This document shows, one piece after another, positions 1 through 8,015 of a DNA stretch of 50,675 nucleotides. Numbering within the stretch: position 1 is the first letter of the stretch; every line of letters begins with the position of its first letter. The notes under the pieces were generated by a model that searched no databases, was not told where the DNA came from, and saw only the letters and a list, made by a program, of their open reading frames with translations. Source of the DNA: Streptomyces sp. Ncost-T10-10d (GTDB lineage Bacteria; Actinomycetota; Actinomycetes; Streptomycetales; Streptomycetaceae); assembly GCF_900091955.1 (NCBI RefSeq), contig NZ_FMDF01000208.1, forward strand, positions 1 to 50,675, read 5' to 3'. The translations under genes were made by a program, and so were the position numbers.

Positions 1-85
1 TCCCACAATTGTTGAGCATCTCTTCCTCTTCACCTCAAGAAGAACTAAGTGGACCTTCACGGTTCGGCCGACCGACACTTCAGGG

Positions 86-970
86 ATGACAGCACCTGTA
101 GCCCCCTTCGGCCGCGCGCTCTGCGCGATGATCACGCCGTTCACCGCTTCCGGCGCGTTGGACCAGGACGCCGCCCGGAAGCATGCCGTCTCTCTGGTCG
201 CCGACGGTTGCGACGGCCTGGTGCTCAGCGGCACCACCGGCGAGTCCCCGACCACCACCGACGCCGAGAAGCTCGCACTGCTGCGGGCGGTCAGGGCGGC
301 GGTCGGCGACGACGTGCCGATCGTCGCCGGGGTCGGCAGCTCGGACACCCGGCAGACCGTGGCCCTCGCCCAGCAGGCCGAACAGGCGGGCGCGGACGGC
401 CTGTTGGTGGTGACGCCGTACTACAGCCGACCGCCGCAGGCCGCCGTCGAGGCGCACTTCTGTCGCGTCGCCGACGCGACCGGCCTTCCGCTGATGCTGT
501 ACGACATCCCCGGCCGCACCGGCACGCGCGTCGAGCCGGAGACCCTGCTGAGGCTCGCGGAGCACCCGCGCATCGTGGCCGTGAAGGACTGCGCGTACGA
601 CCTGCTCGGCTCCACGAAGGTGATCGGCGCGACCTCGCTGGCGTACTACTCGGGCTGCGAGGAGCTGAATCTGCCGTTGTACGCGGTGGGCGCGGCGGGC
701 TATGTCAGTACGGTCGCCAATGTCGTGCCCCGGCAGCTGAGGGCGGTCCTGGACGCCTTCGACGCAGGGGACACCGCGGAGGCCGCCCGGCTCAACCGGC
801 TGACCGTCCCGCTCGCCGAGCTGATGATGGCGTCCGGACTGCCCGGCACGGTCACGGCGAAGGCGCTGCTCGACGCCGGACCGGTCCGGGAACCGCTGCA
901 GCCCGCCGGGCGCGAGGCGGCCGACGGGCTGCGGAGGGCGTACGAGGAACTCCTCGCCGCCACGAGCTAG
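86..970 (+). CDS. dapA: 4-hydroxy-tetrahydrodipicolinate synthase (DapA family)
   Basis: A 294-residue DapA/NAL-superfamily TIM-barrel aldolase. DapA condenses pyruvate with aspartate semialdehyde at the entry to the diaminopimelate/lysine pathway in the cytosol. Visible family residues are GTTGES at 49-54, Tyr112 in TPYYSRP, Tyr139 and Arg144 in LYDIPGRTG, and the Schiff-base lysine Lys167 in VAVKDC. Length is normal. The loop that usually reads SGDD reads SGCEE here, so a paralogue with altered regulation or substrate is possible. The neighbouring dapD supports the lysine role. Only AGGG touching the ATG is seen as a ribosome site, so the start is less certain than the family call. It converges on dapD with no terminator between them. 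Confidence 0.85.
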   Translation: MTAPVAPFGRALCAMITPFTASGALDQDAARKHAVSLVADGCDGLVLSGTTGESPTTTDAEKLALLRAVRAAVGDDVPIVAGVGSSDTRQTVALAQQAEQAGADGLLVVTPYYSRPPQAAVEAHFCRVADATGLPLMLYDIPGRTGTRVEPETLLRLAEHPRIVAVKDCAYDLLGSTKVIGATSLAYYSGCEELNLPLYAVGAAGYVSTVANVVPRQLRAVLDAFDAGDTAEAARLNRLTVPLAELMMASGLPGTVTAKALLDAGPVREPLQPAGREAADGLRRAYEELLAATS

Positions 971-1956
971 TTGTGGCTGTGCAGGACGTCGTTGAGGCCG
1001 TCCCAGACCGCATTGTTCGGGCGGGCCTCGACGGCGCCGGTGACCGAGTTGCGGCGGAAGAGGATGTTCGAGGCGCCGGAGAGCTCACGGGCCTTGACGA
1101 TCTGGCCGTCCGGAAGCGTGATGCGGCTGCCGGCCGTGATGTAGAGCCCGGCCTCGACGACGCACTCGTCGCCGAGCGCGATCCCCACACCGGCCTCGGC
1201 GCCGATCAGGCAGCGCTCGCCGATGACGATGCGCTCCTTGCCGCCGCCGGAGAGGGTGCCCATGGTGGAGGCGCCGCCGCCGATGTCGGAACCGTTGCCG
1301 ACGACGACACCGGCGGAGATCCGGCCCTCGACCATCGACGTGCCGAGGGTGCCCGCGTTGAAGTTGACGAAGCCCTCGTGCATGACGGTGGTTCCGGAGG
1401 CGAGGTGCGCGCCGAGCCTGACCCGGTCGGCGTCGGCGATCCGGACGCCCTTCGGCGCGACGTAGTCCGTCATCCGGGGGAACTTGTCGACCGAGGTGAC
1501 CTGGAGGTGCAGGCCCTCGGCGCGGGCGTTCAGCCGCACCTTCTCCACGTCGTCGACGGCGACCGGGCCGAGCGAGGTCCAGGCGACGTTGGTGAGGAGG
1601 CCGAAGAGGCCGTCGAGGTTCTGACCGTGCGGCTGGACGAGACGGTGCGAGAGGAGGTGCAGGCGCAGGTACGCGTCGTGCGCGTCGAGCGGCTTGTCGT
1701 CGAGCGAGGCGATGACCGTACGTACGGCGACGATCTCGACACCGCGGCGGGCGTCCACGCCGATGGCCTTGGCGGCGCCCTCGCCGAGGAGGTTGACGGC
1801 CTGGTCGGGGGTGAGCCGTTCGGTTCCGGCCGGGCCGGGCTCGGCGGTGAGCTCGGGGGCGGGGAACCAGGTGTCGAGAACGGAACCGTCGCCGGCGATG
1901 GTGGCGAGGCCGGCGGCGACGGCGCCGGTGGTGCGAGCAGGAGTCGTGTCGGTCAT
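967..1956 (-). CDS. dapD: Tetrahydrodipicolinate N-succinyltransferase (actinobacterial type)
   Basis: A 329-residue trimeric left-handed beta-helix acyltransferase that succinylates tetrahydrodipicolinate in the succinylase branch of lysine/meso-diaminopimelate synthesis. An alpha/beta N-terminal domain is followed by hexapeptide repeats from about residue 170 to 290. The conserved MVEGR motif sits at 208-212 and a glycine-rich loop (SGGGKER) at 236-242, both typical of the long actinobacterial DapD class. The ATG at 1956 is preceded by a TAGGTT hexamer six bases upstream, suggesting a leaderless mRNA. Its TAG stop overlaps the TAG of the convergent dapA gene. Confidence 0.93.
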   Translation of the reverse strand: MTDTTPARTTGAVAAGLATIAGDGSVLDTWFPAPELTAEPGPAGTERLTPDQAVNLLGEGAAKAIGVDARRGVEIVAVRTVIASLDDKPLDAHDAYLRLHLLSHRLVQPHGQNLDGLFGLLTNVAWTSLGPVAVDDVEKVRLNARAEGLHLQVTSVDKFPRMTDYVAPKGVRIADADRVRLGAHLASGTTVMHEGFVNFNAGTLGTSMVEGRISAGVVVGNGSDIGGGASTMGTLSGGGKERIVIGERCLIGAEAGVGIALGDECVVEAGLYITAGSRITLPDGQIVKARELSGASNILFRRNSVTGAVEARPNNAVWDGLNDVLHSHN

Positions 1957-1962
1957 GACACG

Positions 1963-1968
1963 AACCTA
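1963..1968 (-). promoter_or_regulatory. -10 element of dapD, leaderless arrangement
   Basis: On the minus strand TAGGTT (TANNNT consensus) is followed by six bases and then the dapD ATG. No convincing -35 hexamer is seen. This spacing is the usual sign of a transcript starting at the start codon in Streptomyces. Confidence 0.5.
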
Positions 1969-2002
1969 ACCGGCGAGGCACCGTCGGAGCCAACCGGTCT
2001 CG

Positions 2003-2045
2003 CCGGGTGGTCGCGCGCGGTCCGCGGGAGCCCACGACCACCCGG
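2003..2045 (-). terminator. Hairpin terminator of the MFS gene
   Basis: An 11-bp perfect inverted repeat (CCGGGTGGTCG at 2003-2013 with CGACCACCCGG at 2035-2045) directly abuts the stop codon of the minus-strand MFS gene. There is no U-tract, as is common for GC-rich actinobacterial terminators. Confidence 0.6.
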
Positions 2046-3275
2046 TCAGCCGGGCTGCGCCTGCCGTTCGGGTACTGGTGCGGGAGCCTCCTCGCGCACC
2101 GGCCCGCGCAGCCGCCGCGCCGCCAGCACCGCCGCCCCCGCACCGCCCGCCAGTACCGCGCAGGCCGGCCAGAGCAGTCCCGGCACGGCGGCGTAGAGGG
2201 CGCCGCCGATCGGCGGCGCCAGCACCTGGCCGCTGATGGAGGCGCCCGCGTACAGGCTCTGGAAGCGGCCCTGCGCATGGGCGGGAGCCTGGTCGGCGAC
2301 GTACGCCGTCGCGGTGGTCTTGTAGAGGATCTCGCCCGCGGTCAGCGACGCCATCATGGTGACGGCGAACAGCGCCCCGGCCCCCGGGATCAGCACCGCG
2401 TATCCCAGCCCCACGAGCAGCAGCCCGGTGCCCACGATGCCCAGCGGCGTGCGCCGGCGCAGCGCGTGCGCCGCCGGGAGTTCCAGCAGCAGGATGAGGC
2501 CGCCGTTGACGGAGAGCAGCCAGCCGTAGAACTGGGCGCTGTGGCCGTGCTCGGACAGGAAGACGGGCAGCGTCGAGTACTGCTGCCGGTAGACGAGGTC
2601 GACGCAGAGGATCGCGGCGAGCAGGACCAGCACGGCCGGCCTGGCCCGTAGCTCCCGCCAGAGCCCGGGTGCACCGGGCTCGCGCACCGGCCGGTTGTGC
2701 GCGGTGCCGTGCGCCGGAAGCACCGTCGACGCGTATCCGGCGAAGAACAGCGTCCCGAGGCCGTCGGCGACGAACAGCCAGTCGTACGAGAAGTGGGCGG
2801 CGATCAGCGCGCCGAGCGGCGGGCCGACGGCGAACGCCGCGTTGCTCCCGGCCCGCACGAGGGCGAAGCTCTGACGCCGGCTGCCCTCGGGGACGGAGAC
2901 GGCGACGAGTGCGGCGTTGGCTGCGCGTACGACACCTGCCGCGTACTGCGCGAGCGGCAGCACGCCGTACATCGCCGCGACCGGCAGGACCGGCAGGGCG
3001 GCGAGCGCCGTCCCGCTCACCAGCGACCCGGTCAGGAGCATTCGGCGGTGGCCGTAGTGGTCGCCGAACCAGCCGCCGGTGAAGTTCCCCGCGACCAGCC
3101 CGATGCCGCCGACACCCGCGATCACTCCGGCCTGCGGGACGGTCAGTCCGCGCGGGCCGGTCAGATAGATGAAGAGATAGACGAAGGTGAAGCTGACGAC
3201 GCCGTTGAGAAAGGAACCGAAGGCCAGCAGCCGTACCGTGCGCGGTACGTCCCGCACGATCCCGAAGAACCTCAT
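2046..3275 (-). CDS. MFS transporter
   Basis: A hydrophobic protein of about 409 residues with the two six-helix halves of a major facilitator superfamily transporter. The loop GGWFGDHYGHRRM after helix 2 matches MFS motif A (G-x3-D-x2-G-R-R/K). The substrate cannot be read from the sequence; the fold and length suit a drug or metabolite exporter. I place the start at the ATG at 3275 because GGGGAGG lies nine bases upstream; an in-frame GTG at 3284 sits right against that Shine-Dalgarno and is unlikely. It is transcribed divergently from the HxlR-peroxiredoxin fusion gene, which could regulate it. Confidence 0.85.
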   Translation of the reverse strand: MRFFGIVRDVPRTVRLLAFGSFLNGVVSFTFVYLFIYLTGPRGLTVPQAGVIAGVGGIGLVAGNFTGGWFGDHYGHRRMLLTGSLVSGTALAALPVLPVAAMYGVLPLAQYAAGVVRAANAALVAVSVPEGSRRQSFALVRAGSNAAFAVGPPLGALIAAHFSYDWLFVADGLGTLFFAGYASTVLPAHGTAHNRPVREPGAPGLWRELRARPAVLVLLAAILCVDLVYRQQYSTLPVFLSEHGHSAQFYGWLLSVNGGLILLLELPAAHALRRRTPLGIVGTGLLLVGLGYAVLIPGAGALFAVTMMASLTAGEILYKTTATAYVADQAPAHAQGRFQSLYAGASISGQVLAPPIGGALYAAVPGLLWPACAVLAGGAGAAVLAARRLRGPVREEAPAPVPERQAQPG

Positions 3276-3313
3276 TCGCAGCACCCTCCCCAGTGAGTTT
3301 CTCTTGGGAACGG

Positions 3314-3343
3314 ACTATGACATCATGCTTTCCTGCAGGTCAA
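3314..3343 (-). promoter_or_regulatory. Candidate promoter of the MFS gene
   Basis: On the minus strand TTGACC (3343-3338) and CATAGT (3319-3314) are separated by 18 bases, close to the housekeeping consensus. An 8-bp palindrome CCTGCAGG (3332-3339) overlaps the -35 region and could serve as an operator half for the divergent regulator. Confidence 0.4.
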
Positions 3344-3386
3344 TCGTGTAAGAGACGACCGCGGGAGACCGACGGAGGAGGAGCCC

Positions 3387-4274
3387 ATGCCCCAGCGCAC
3401 CAGCCTGGCCGACGCCGACTGCGCGATCGCCCAGGCGCTCGATGTCGTCGGCGACTGGTGGACCCTGCTGATCGTGCGGGACACGGCGCGCGGGGTGCAC
3501 CGCTTCGACGCGCTCCAGGAGGAGCTGGGCATGTCCCGCAAGGTGCTGACCGAGCGGCTGCGACTGCTGGTCGACGCGGGAGTGCTGTCCCGGGAGCCGT
3601 ACCAGGACCGGCCGCCCCGGTACGAGTACCGGCTCACCAGGCGTGGACGCGCACTGCTGCCCGTACTGATCGCGCTCCAGGACTGGGGCGACACCTGGGT
3701 GATGGGAGACGGGGAGATGATGGCAACGGCCACGGAGGCGTCGAAGGAAGCGGCCCGGGTGCACGCCCTGGTGGGCACGCGCCTGCCCGAGCTGCAACTG
3801 CTGGACTACGACGGCGTGTTGCGCGACCCGGTCGCCGACACCCCGTACACCGTTCTGTACTGCTTCCCCAGCGCCTACGCCCGCCGGGACGCCTATCCGC
3901 CGGGCTGGTCCGATATCTCGGGGGCGAGCGGCTGCACCCTCGAATCCTGTACGTATCGTGACCAGTTGGCCGAGTTCACGGCGGTGGGCGCGACCGTGCA
4001 CGGGGTGTCCACCCAACGCCCGGACGAGCAGCGGGCGTTCGCGGACGCGGAGCGGCTGCGTTTCCCTCTGCTGTCCGACGCGGAGCTGGAGCTGACGGCG
4101 GCGCTGCGCCTGCCGACGTTCCGTGCGGCGGGAACCAGCCGGCTGAAGCGGCTGACGCTCGTGGTGGACGGGGACCGGACGATCCGCGAGGCGTTGTACC
4201 CGATCACGGACATCGAGGCGAGCGTGCAGGCGGCGCTGACGGCGATCCGAAGGGCAAGCCCGGCCGGCGAGTGA
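3387..4274 (+). CDS. HxlR-type regulator fused to a PrxQ/BCP-like peroxiredoxin
   Basis: A 295-residue two-domain protein. Residues about 10-100 form an HxlR/MarR-like winged helix: WWTLLIVRD, then GMSRKVLTERLRLLVDAG, then YRLTRRG. The early cysteine Cys12 is at the position often used for redox sensing in HxlR proteins. Residues about 125-290 form a thioredoxin-fold peroxiredoxin with Cys183 and Cys188 in SGCTLESCTYRD, the C-x4-C pattern of atypical two-Cys PrxQ/BCP enzymes. An extra segment of about 15 residues lies between YCFP and this site. The expected activity is peroxide reduction coupled to DNA binding. The start is well supported by GGAGGAGG. It is divergent from the MFS gene, a likely target. 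Confidence 0.8.
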   Translation: MPQRTSLADADCAIAQALDVVGDWWTLLIVRDTARGVHRFDALQEELGMSRKVLTERLRLLVDAGVLSREPYQDRPPRYEYRLTRRGRALLPVLIALQDWGDTWVMGDGEMMATATEASKEAARVHALVGTRLPELQLLDYDGVLRDPVADTPYTVLYCFPSAYARRDAYPPGWSDISGASGCTLESCTYRDQLAEFTAVGATVHGVSTQRPDEQRAFADAERLRFPLLSDAELELTAALRLPTFRAAGTSRLKRLTLVVDGDRTIREALYPITDIEASVQAALTAIRRASPAGE

Positions 4275-4296
4275 GGGGCACTTGAGCCCGGAGCCA

Positions 4297-4833
4297 TCAG
4301 CCGGCGACGCGCCCCAGCATCTCCCGCGCGTACGCCTCGTCGTACTCCCCGCCGGTGAGCAGCACCTGCAGGCAGATCCCGTCCATGAGCGCGATCAGCG
4401 CCCTCGCCGTGGCCGGATCGGTCCGCCGGGACAGCAACTCGGCCGTGCCGTCGGTCCATTCGGCGGCGACGGGCCGCAACGCGGGCCTGCGGAGGGCTGC
4501 GAGGTACAGCTCGTACTCCAACTCGGCCCGCCCGCGCCCACCGGAGAAGTAGTCCCCCAGCAGCCCGGCCAGTTCCCCGGCGAGGTCGGCGGCCGGGTCG
4601 GCCAGGGCACCGCACTCCCGCATGAGCTCGGCGAAGTTCTCGTTCGACCGGCGCAGGGCCGCGATCAACAGCTCGTCCAGCGAGGCGAAGTGATACGTCG
4701 TCGAGCCGAGCGGCACATCGGCCTCGGCCGCGACGGAGCGGTGGCTGAGCCCGGCGATGCCCTTGGCACCGACCACCCGGATCGCGGCGTCGATGATGCG
4801 GCCGCGCCGCTCGGGGTCGTAACGGCGTGTCAT
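4297..4833 (-). CDS. TetR/AcrR family transcriptional regulator
   Basis: A 178-residue repressor. The N-terminal helix-turn-helix spans about residues 10-55 (GRIIDAAIRVVG, then AGLSHRSVAAEADVPLGSTT, then YHFASLDELL), followed by an all-helical ligand-binding domain. The ATG overlaps the stop of the upstream SMR efflux gene by one base (ATGA), so the two are translationally coupled. By analogy with QacR/TetR systems it probably represses this SMR-TetR operon and is released by a cationic or hydrophobic drug. The ligand is unknown. Confidence 0.85.
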   Translation of the reverse strand: MTRRYDPERRGRIIDAAIRVVGAKGIAGLSHRSVAAEADVPLGSTTYHFASLDELLIAALRRSNENFAELMRECGALADPAADLAGELAGLLGDYFSGGRGRAELEYELYLAALRRPALRPVAAEWTDGTAELLSRRTDPATARALIALMDGICLQVLLTGGEYDEAYAREMLGRVAG

Positions 4834-5153
4834 CAGTGGGCCCCTCCCAGATTCAGCACCACCACTCCGGCAATGACCAGGGCTATGCCCGCCAGCTTGA
4901 CCGGATTGCCGGACTCCCCCATGAAGAGGATGCCGATGGCGGCGACCGCGGCGGTCCCGATCCCGGCCCAGATGGCATAGGCGGTGCCCATCGACAGCGT
5001 CTTCAACGTCTGGGCGAGCAGCGTGAAGGCTATGAGATAGCCCGCGACGGTGATGAGCGAGGGCCAGAGCCGGGTGAAGCCCTCGCTGTATTTCATGGCC
5101 GTCGTGCCGGCCACTTCCGCCGCGATCGCAGCGGCGAGCAGTCCATATCCCAT
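4833..5153 (-). CDS. Small multidrug resistance (SMR) family efflux protein
   Basis: A 106-residue, four-helix SMR/EmrE-like transporter that exchanges protons for quaternary ammonium or other cationic compounds across the membrane as a dimer. Glu13 in helix 1 (AAEVAGTTAMK) matches the proton/drug-binding Glu14 of EmrE, and AYAIWAGIGT in helix 3 is the family signature. I use the ATG at 5153 because this places the glutamate where the family has it. An in-frame ATG at 5171 has a better Shine-Dalgarno (GAGGTG, nine bases upstream) and would add six residues. It is the first gene of the SMR-TetR operon. Confidence 0.85.
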   Translation of the reverse strand: MGYGLLAAAIAAEVAGTTAMKYSEGFTRLWPSLITVAGYLIAFTLLAQTLKTLSMGTAYAIWAGIGTAAVAAIGILFMGESGNPVKLAGIALVIAGVVVLNLGGAH

Positions 5154-5263
5154 GTGTACGAGTGTACGCATCGCTGTTCGCACCTCAGTACGGCAGCTTT
5201 GCGCCATCCGGGACGCTACGGTGTCCCGACCAGCACACAGGACGACAACACAACGGAGCAGCA

Positions 5264-6379
5264 GTGGCGCAGGACGCAGGGTGGGGCGGCGGTCCGCCGT
5301 ACGGCGGAGCACCGTACGGAGGGCCGCCGGGATGGGGTGGCTGGATGCCGCCGCCGAAGCCCGGGGTGATACCGCTGGCACCTCTGAAACTCGGGGACAT
5401 ACTCGGCGGCGCCTTCAGCACGATGGGGCGCTACTGGAAGCAGTTGTTCGGCATCGGTGTGGCCGTGTACGGCGGGGCACTGGTGGTCGTGGGGGCGGCG
5501 GCCGTGATCGGGTACTCCGCGGTCAGTGACCATCTGCACCGGATCATCTCGCTCAGCGCCGAGGAGGACCTGCCGTCGACGGATCTCACACCGGTACTGA
5601 TCGCCCTCGGCTCCGTCTGGCTGGTCGCCATGGTCGCACTCATGATCAGCACAGCCATGGTGTACGCCGCCGTTCCCGCGGTCCTTCAGGAGGCCGTACT
5701 GGGTACGCCGACCACCTTCTCCGTCATCTGGCGCCGGGCCTGGGCCCGCGTGCCGGCGTTGATCGGAACGGTGATCCTGACAGCTCTGATCGCGATGATC
5801 CCGATGGTGCTGATGGTGATCGGCTTCCTCGCCCTCATGATCGGCGCGATCACACTGGCGGACGGGGCCGGTGCCGCGGTGTGGACCTCGCTCGGCTTCC
5901 TGGGCGCCCTGGCCACCGCGCCCGTGGCGGCCTGGCTCTGGGTGAAATTCAGCCTGGCCCCCTCGGCCGTGGTCTTCGAGGGGCAGCGCCCTGTGGCCGC
6001 ACTGCGCCGCTCGTCGCAGCTGGTGCGCGGCGACTGGTGGCGGATCTTCGGGATCAGCCTGCTGGCCTTCGCCATGGCGGCAGCGGCGAACTACATCATC
6101 CAGATCCCGTTCTCGTTCCTCGGCATGTTCTCCGGGATGATCGGGGGCGCGACCCTGGACGACGACCCGAACCCCGCGTCGATCGTCTTCGCGATGAGCG
6201 GCTATGTGGTGATCCTCTTGCTGGGACAGCTGATCGGTCAGCTCGTCTCGGCGACGTTCCCGCAGCTGGTGACCGGACTCCTCTACGTCGACCGGCGCAT
6301 GCGTACGGAGAACCTGGGCCCGGTCCTCGCCGAGGCGGCAGCCGTACCGCCGCAGCACGGCCCGCAGTACGGCCCCTAG
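5264..6379 (+). CDS. Polytopic membrane protein with Gly/Pro/Tyr-rich cytoplasmic head
   Basis: A 371-residue protein of unknown function. Residues 1-35 are rich in Gly, Pro, Tyr and Trp with GGPPYGG/GAPYGG repeats; about six hydrophobic segments follow, and the tail is again Pro/Gln/Tyr-rich. The pattern (LGDILGGAFSTMGRYWKQLF early, then long alternating helices with FEGQRPVAALRRSSQLVRGDWWRIFG) resembles the membrane domain of GlpQ2-type glycerophosphodiester phosphodiesterases and other actinobacterial membrane proteins; no catalytic domain is present. The start is the GTG at 5264 with GGAG five bases upstream. Confidence 0.7.
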   Translation: MAQDAGWGGGPPYGGAPYGGPPGWGGWMPPPKPGVIPLAPLKLGDILGGAFSTMGRYWKQLFGIGVAVYGGALVVVGAAAVIGYSAVSDHLHRIISLSAEEDLPSTDLTPVLIALGSVWLVAMVALMISTAMVYAAVPAVLQEAVLGTPTTFSVIWRRAWARVPALIGTVILTALIAMIPMVLMVIGFLALMIGAITLADGAGAAVWTSLGFLGALATAPVAAWLWVKFSLAPSAVVFEGQRPVAALRRSSQLVRGDWWRIFGISLLAFAMAAAANYIIQIPFSFLGMFSGMIGGATLDDDPNPASIVFAMSGYVVILLLGQLIGQLVSATFPQLVTGLLYVDRRMRTENLGPVLAEAAAVPPQHGPQYGP

Positions 6380-6415
6380 AGGTCACGTCCGCGAAGGCCC
6401 GCACCGGACCGCTCG

Positions 6416-6438
6416 GCCCGCCAGTCCGCCTGGCGGGC
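6416..6438. terminator. Bidirectional hairpin between convergent genes
   Basis: A 9-bp perfect stem (GCCCGCCAG / CTGGCGGGC) with loop TCCGC lies between the convergent membrane-protein gene (ends 6379) and the secreted-protein gene (ends 6480). Confidence 0.6.
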
Positions 6439-6479
6439 ACGGCCGTTCGCCACATCGATTCGCGAAGCCGCCCGTTGCG

Positions 6480-7874
6480 TCAGCCGCCGACGGTGAACCG
6501 GACGGCCCGGGACTTCTTCCACTCGGCGTGGTCGAGGTCCTTCGCCGCCGTGCCGTCCCCGTACAGATCGGCCGATCCCGCATCCGTGATCAGCTGCACC
6601 CGGGCGCCAGGAACCGTCAGGTCCGGAACGTCGACGACGGCCTCCCAGCCGCCCGGGTCGGCGGTCGGCAGATCGGCCCGCTTGACGGGCGCGTGTGCGG
6701 CGACGCCGTCCCATGCGTAGAGGGCGTACGGGTCGGAGTTGTCGTCGGCCGCCCAGGAGCCGGCCACGATCAGATACTGATCGGCGGCGTTCTTGCGGAT
6801 GTCCCGGATGCTGAGCCCGCCGAGGTCCAGCTCGATCGGCGTACCGATGACCGGCTTCGCCCCGCTGCCGGCCACCTTGTCGAAGTTGGTGACAGGCACG
6901 ATCAGGGCCCTGCCCCCGTCCTTCGGCGGCACGAGAGGCGCCCGGAAGCCGAGGTACGCGGTGGTCGTCGAGCCGGGCGCGAACTCCAGGCCCTCGATGT
7001 TGAACCCGTCGATCTGCTTGGGCACTTCACCGTCCGCCGTACCCGCGGCGAAGCCGTACCGGTTGCCGTTCGCCTTGTCCCAGGCGACGAGGTCGTCCCG
7101 GAGCTTCCTGTACGAGCCGCCGACCGTCAGCCGGGTGGCGGCGCCCGACCCGGTCACCGTCGTGGTGAAGACGGTGTTGCGGTCGGACTTGTACTCACCG
7201 TCCTTGTTGTTGCCGAGCGAACCGGTCCAGTAGATGGTGTTCCCGACCCGGGCCGCGCCCTCGATGTCGATCTCCTTGTCCGCCCCGAGCGCCGAGCCGA
7301 CGTCCCAGCTCCGCACGGGCGCACCGGATGCCGAACGGCTGTACAGCCGAAGCGTGTTGGACTCGTCGTCGGCCACGACCGCGTACCCGCCGCCGACATC
7401 GACGGCGGCCGAGGCATCCGAGGACCCGGTGAGGTAGCGCGTGTCCGCGGAGTTCTGCACGGCGGCGGACGCCGCGTAGTGCAGCGTCCTGGTGGCGGTC
7501 CTGCCGCCGAGTCCGGTGACCTTGATCGTGAGATCCGTGTAGCCGCGCGCGTGCGCGGCGACCGCGAGCTGCCGGGTGGCGCCGGTCCCCGTCACGGTCA
7601 CATCACCGGTTCCGGCGACGGACGACTTGGAGCTGGCGGATGCCGCCACACCGAGCGCGGTGACATCGGCGCCGCTCTGCGCGACGGTGACGGTGACCAC
7701 GGGGTCACCGGTCGCACCGACGGCTCCGGAGAGGTAGGAGACCGAGAGCCCGATCGTCGGCGTTCCGTAACTCGCAGCGTGCGCGGGGGTGTTGACCCCC
7801 AGAGCGGCCAGCACGAGAACACCGCCCGCGGCGGCGGCCGCCCGGCGGTTCTGGAGCGAAAGCTGATGCAGCAC
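6480..7874 (-). CDS. Secreted beta-rich protein, DUF3616-like
   Basis: A protein of about 464 residues. The N-terminus is a Sec signal peptide (NRRAAAAAGGVLVLAALG followed by Ala-x-Ala near THAHA-like PAHAA). Residues about 30-150 look like an Ig/cadherin-like beta domain (repeated VTVTGTG-type strands). The rest has propeller-like strands with DIEGAAR, YWTGSLGNNKDGEYKSDRN and NIEGLEF, which I associate with DUF3616 proteins. The biochemical role is unknown; it should act outside the cell. The start is the GTG at 7874, preceded by GAGAGG six bases upstream; the longer in-frame upstream stretch has no signal-peptide logic. Confidence 0.65.
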   Translation of the reverse strand: MLHQLSLQNRRAAAAAGGVLVLAALGVNTPAHAASYGTPTIGLSVSYLSGAVGATGDPVVTVTVAQSGADVTALGVAASASSKSSVAGTGDVTVTGTGATRQLAVAAHARGYTDLTIKVTGLGGRTATRTLHYAASAAVQNSADTRYLTGSSDASAAVDVGGGYAVVADDESNTLRLYSRSASGAPVRSWDVGSALGADKEIDIEGAARVGNTIYWTGSLGNNKDGEYKSDRNTVFTTTVTGSGAATRLTVGGSYRKLRDDLVAWDKANGNRYGFAAGTADGEVPKQIDGFNIEGLEFAPGSTTTAYLGFRAPLVPPKDGGRALIVPVTNFDKVAGSGAKPVIGTPIELDLGGLSIRDIRKNAADQYLIVAGSWAADDNSDPYALYAWDGVAAHAPVKRADLPTADPGGWEAVVDVPDLTVPGARVQLITDAGSADLYGDGTAAKDLDHAEWKKSRAVRFTVGG

Positions 7875-7965
7875 AGCGTGCCTCTCGTCGGCGTGATGTC
7901 GAGGAGTAGGTTGCGGTTCCCGCGCCAACGGCGGAGACACATCAGGCGTACAGCAGACGAACAAC

Positions 7966-8003
7966 GCCGAACGGCCCCCGGCAGAAGCCGGGGGCCGTTC
8001 GGC
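7966..8003 (-). terminator. Strong terminator of the suf operon
   Basis: A 17-bp perfect inverted repeat (7966-7982 and 7987-8003) closed by the tetraloop AGAA lies 12 bases after the sufT stop codon. It also insulates the secreted-protein gene downstream. Confidence 0.8.
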
Positions 8004-8015
8004 GGTGCAGATGGC

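Noticed and set aside
49..2196. Long plus-strand open frame over dapA and dapD
   Set aside because: It lies in another frame of dapA and antisense to dapD; the product is Arg/Gly-rich without any motif.
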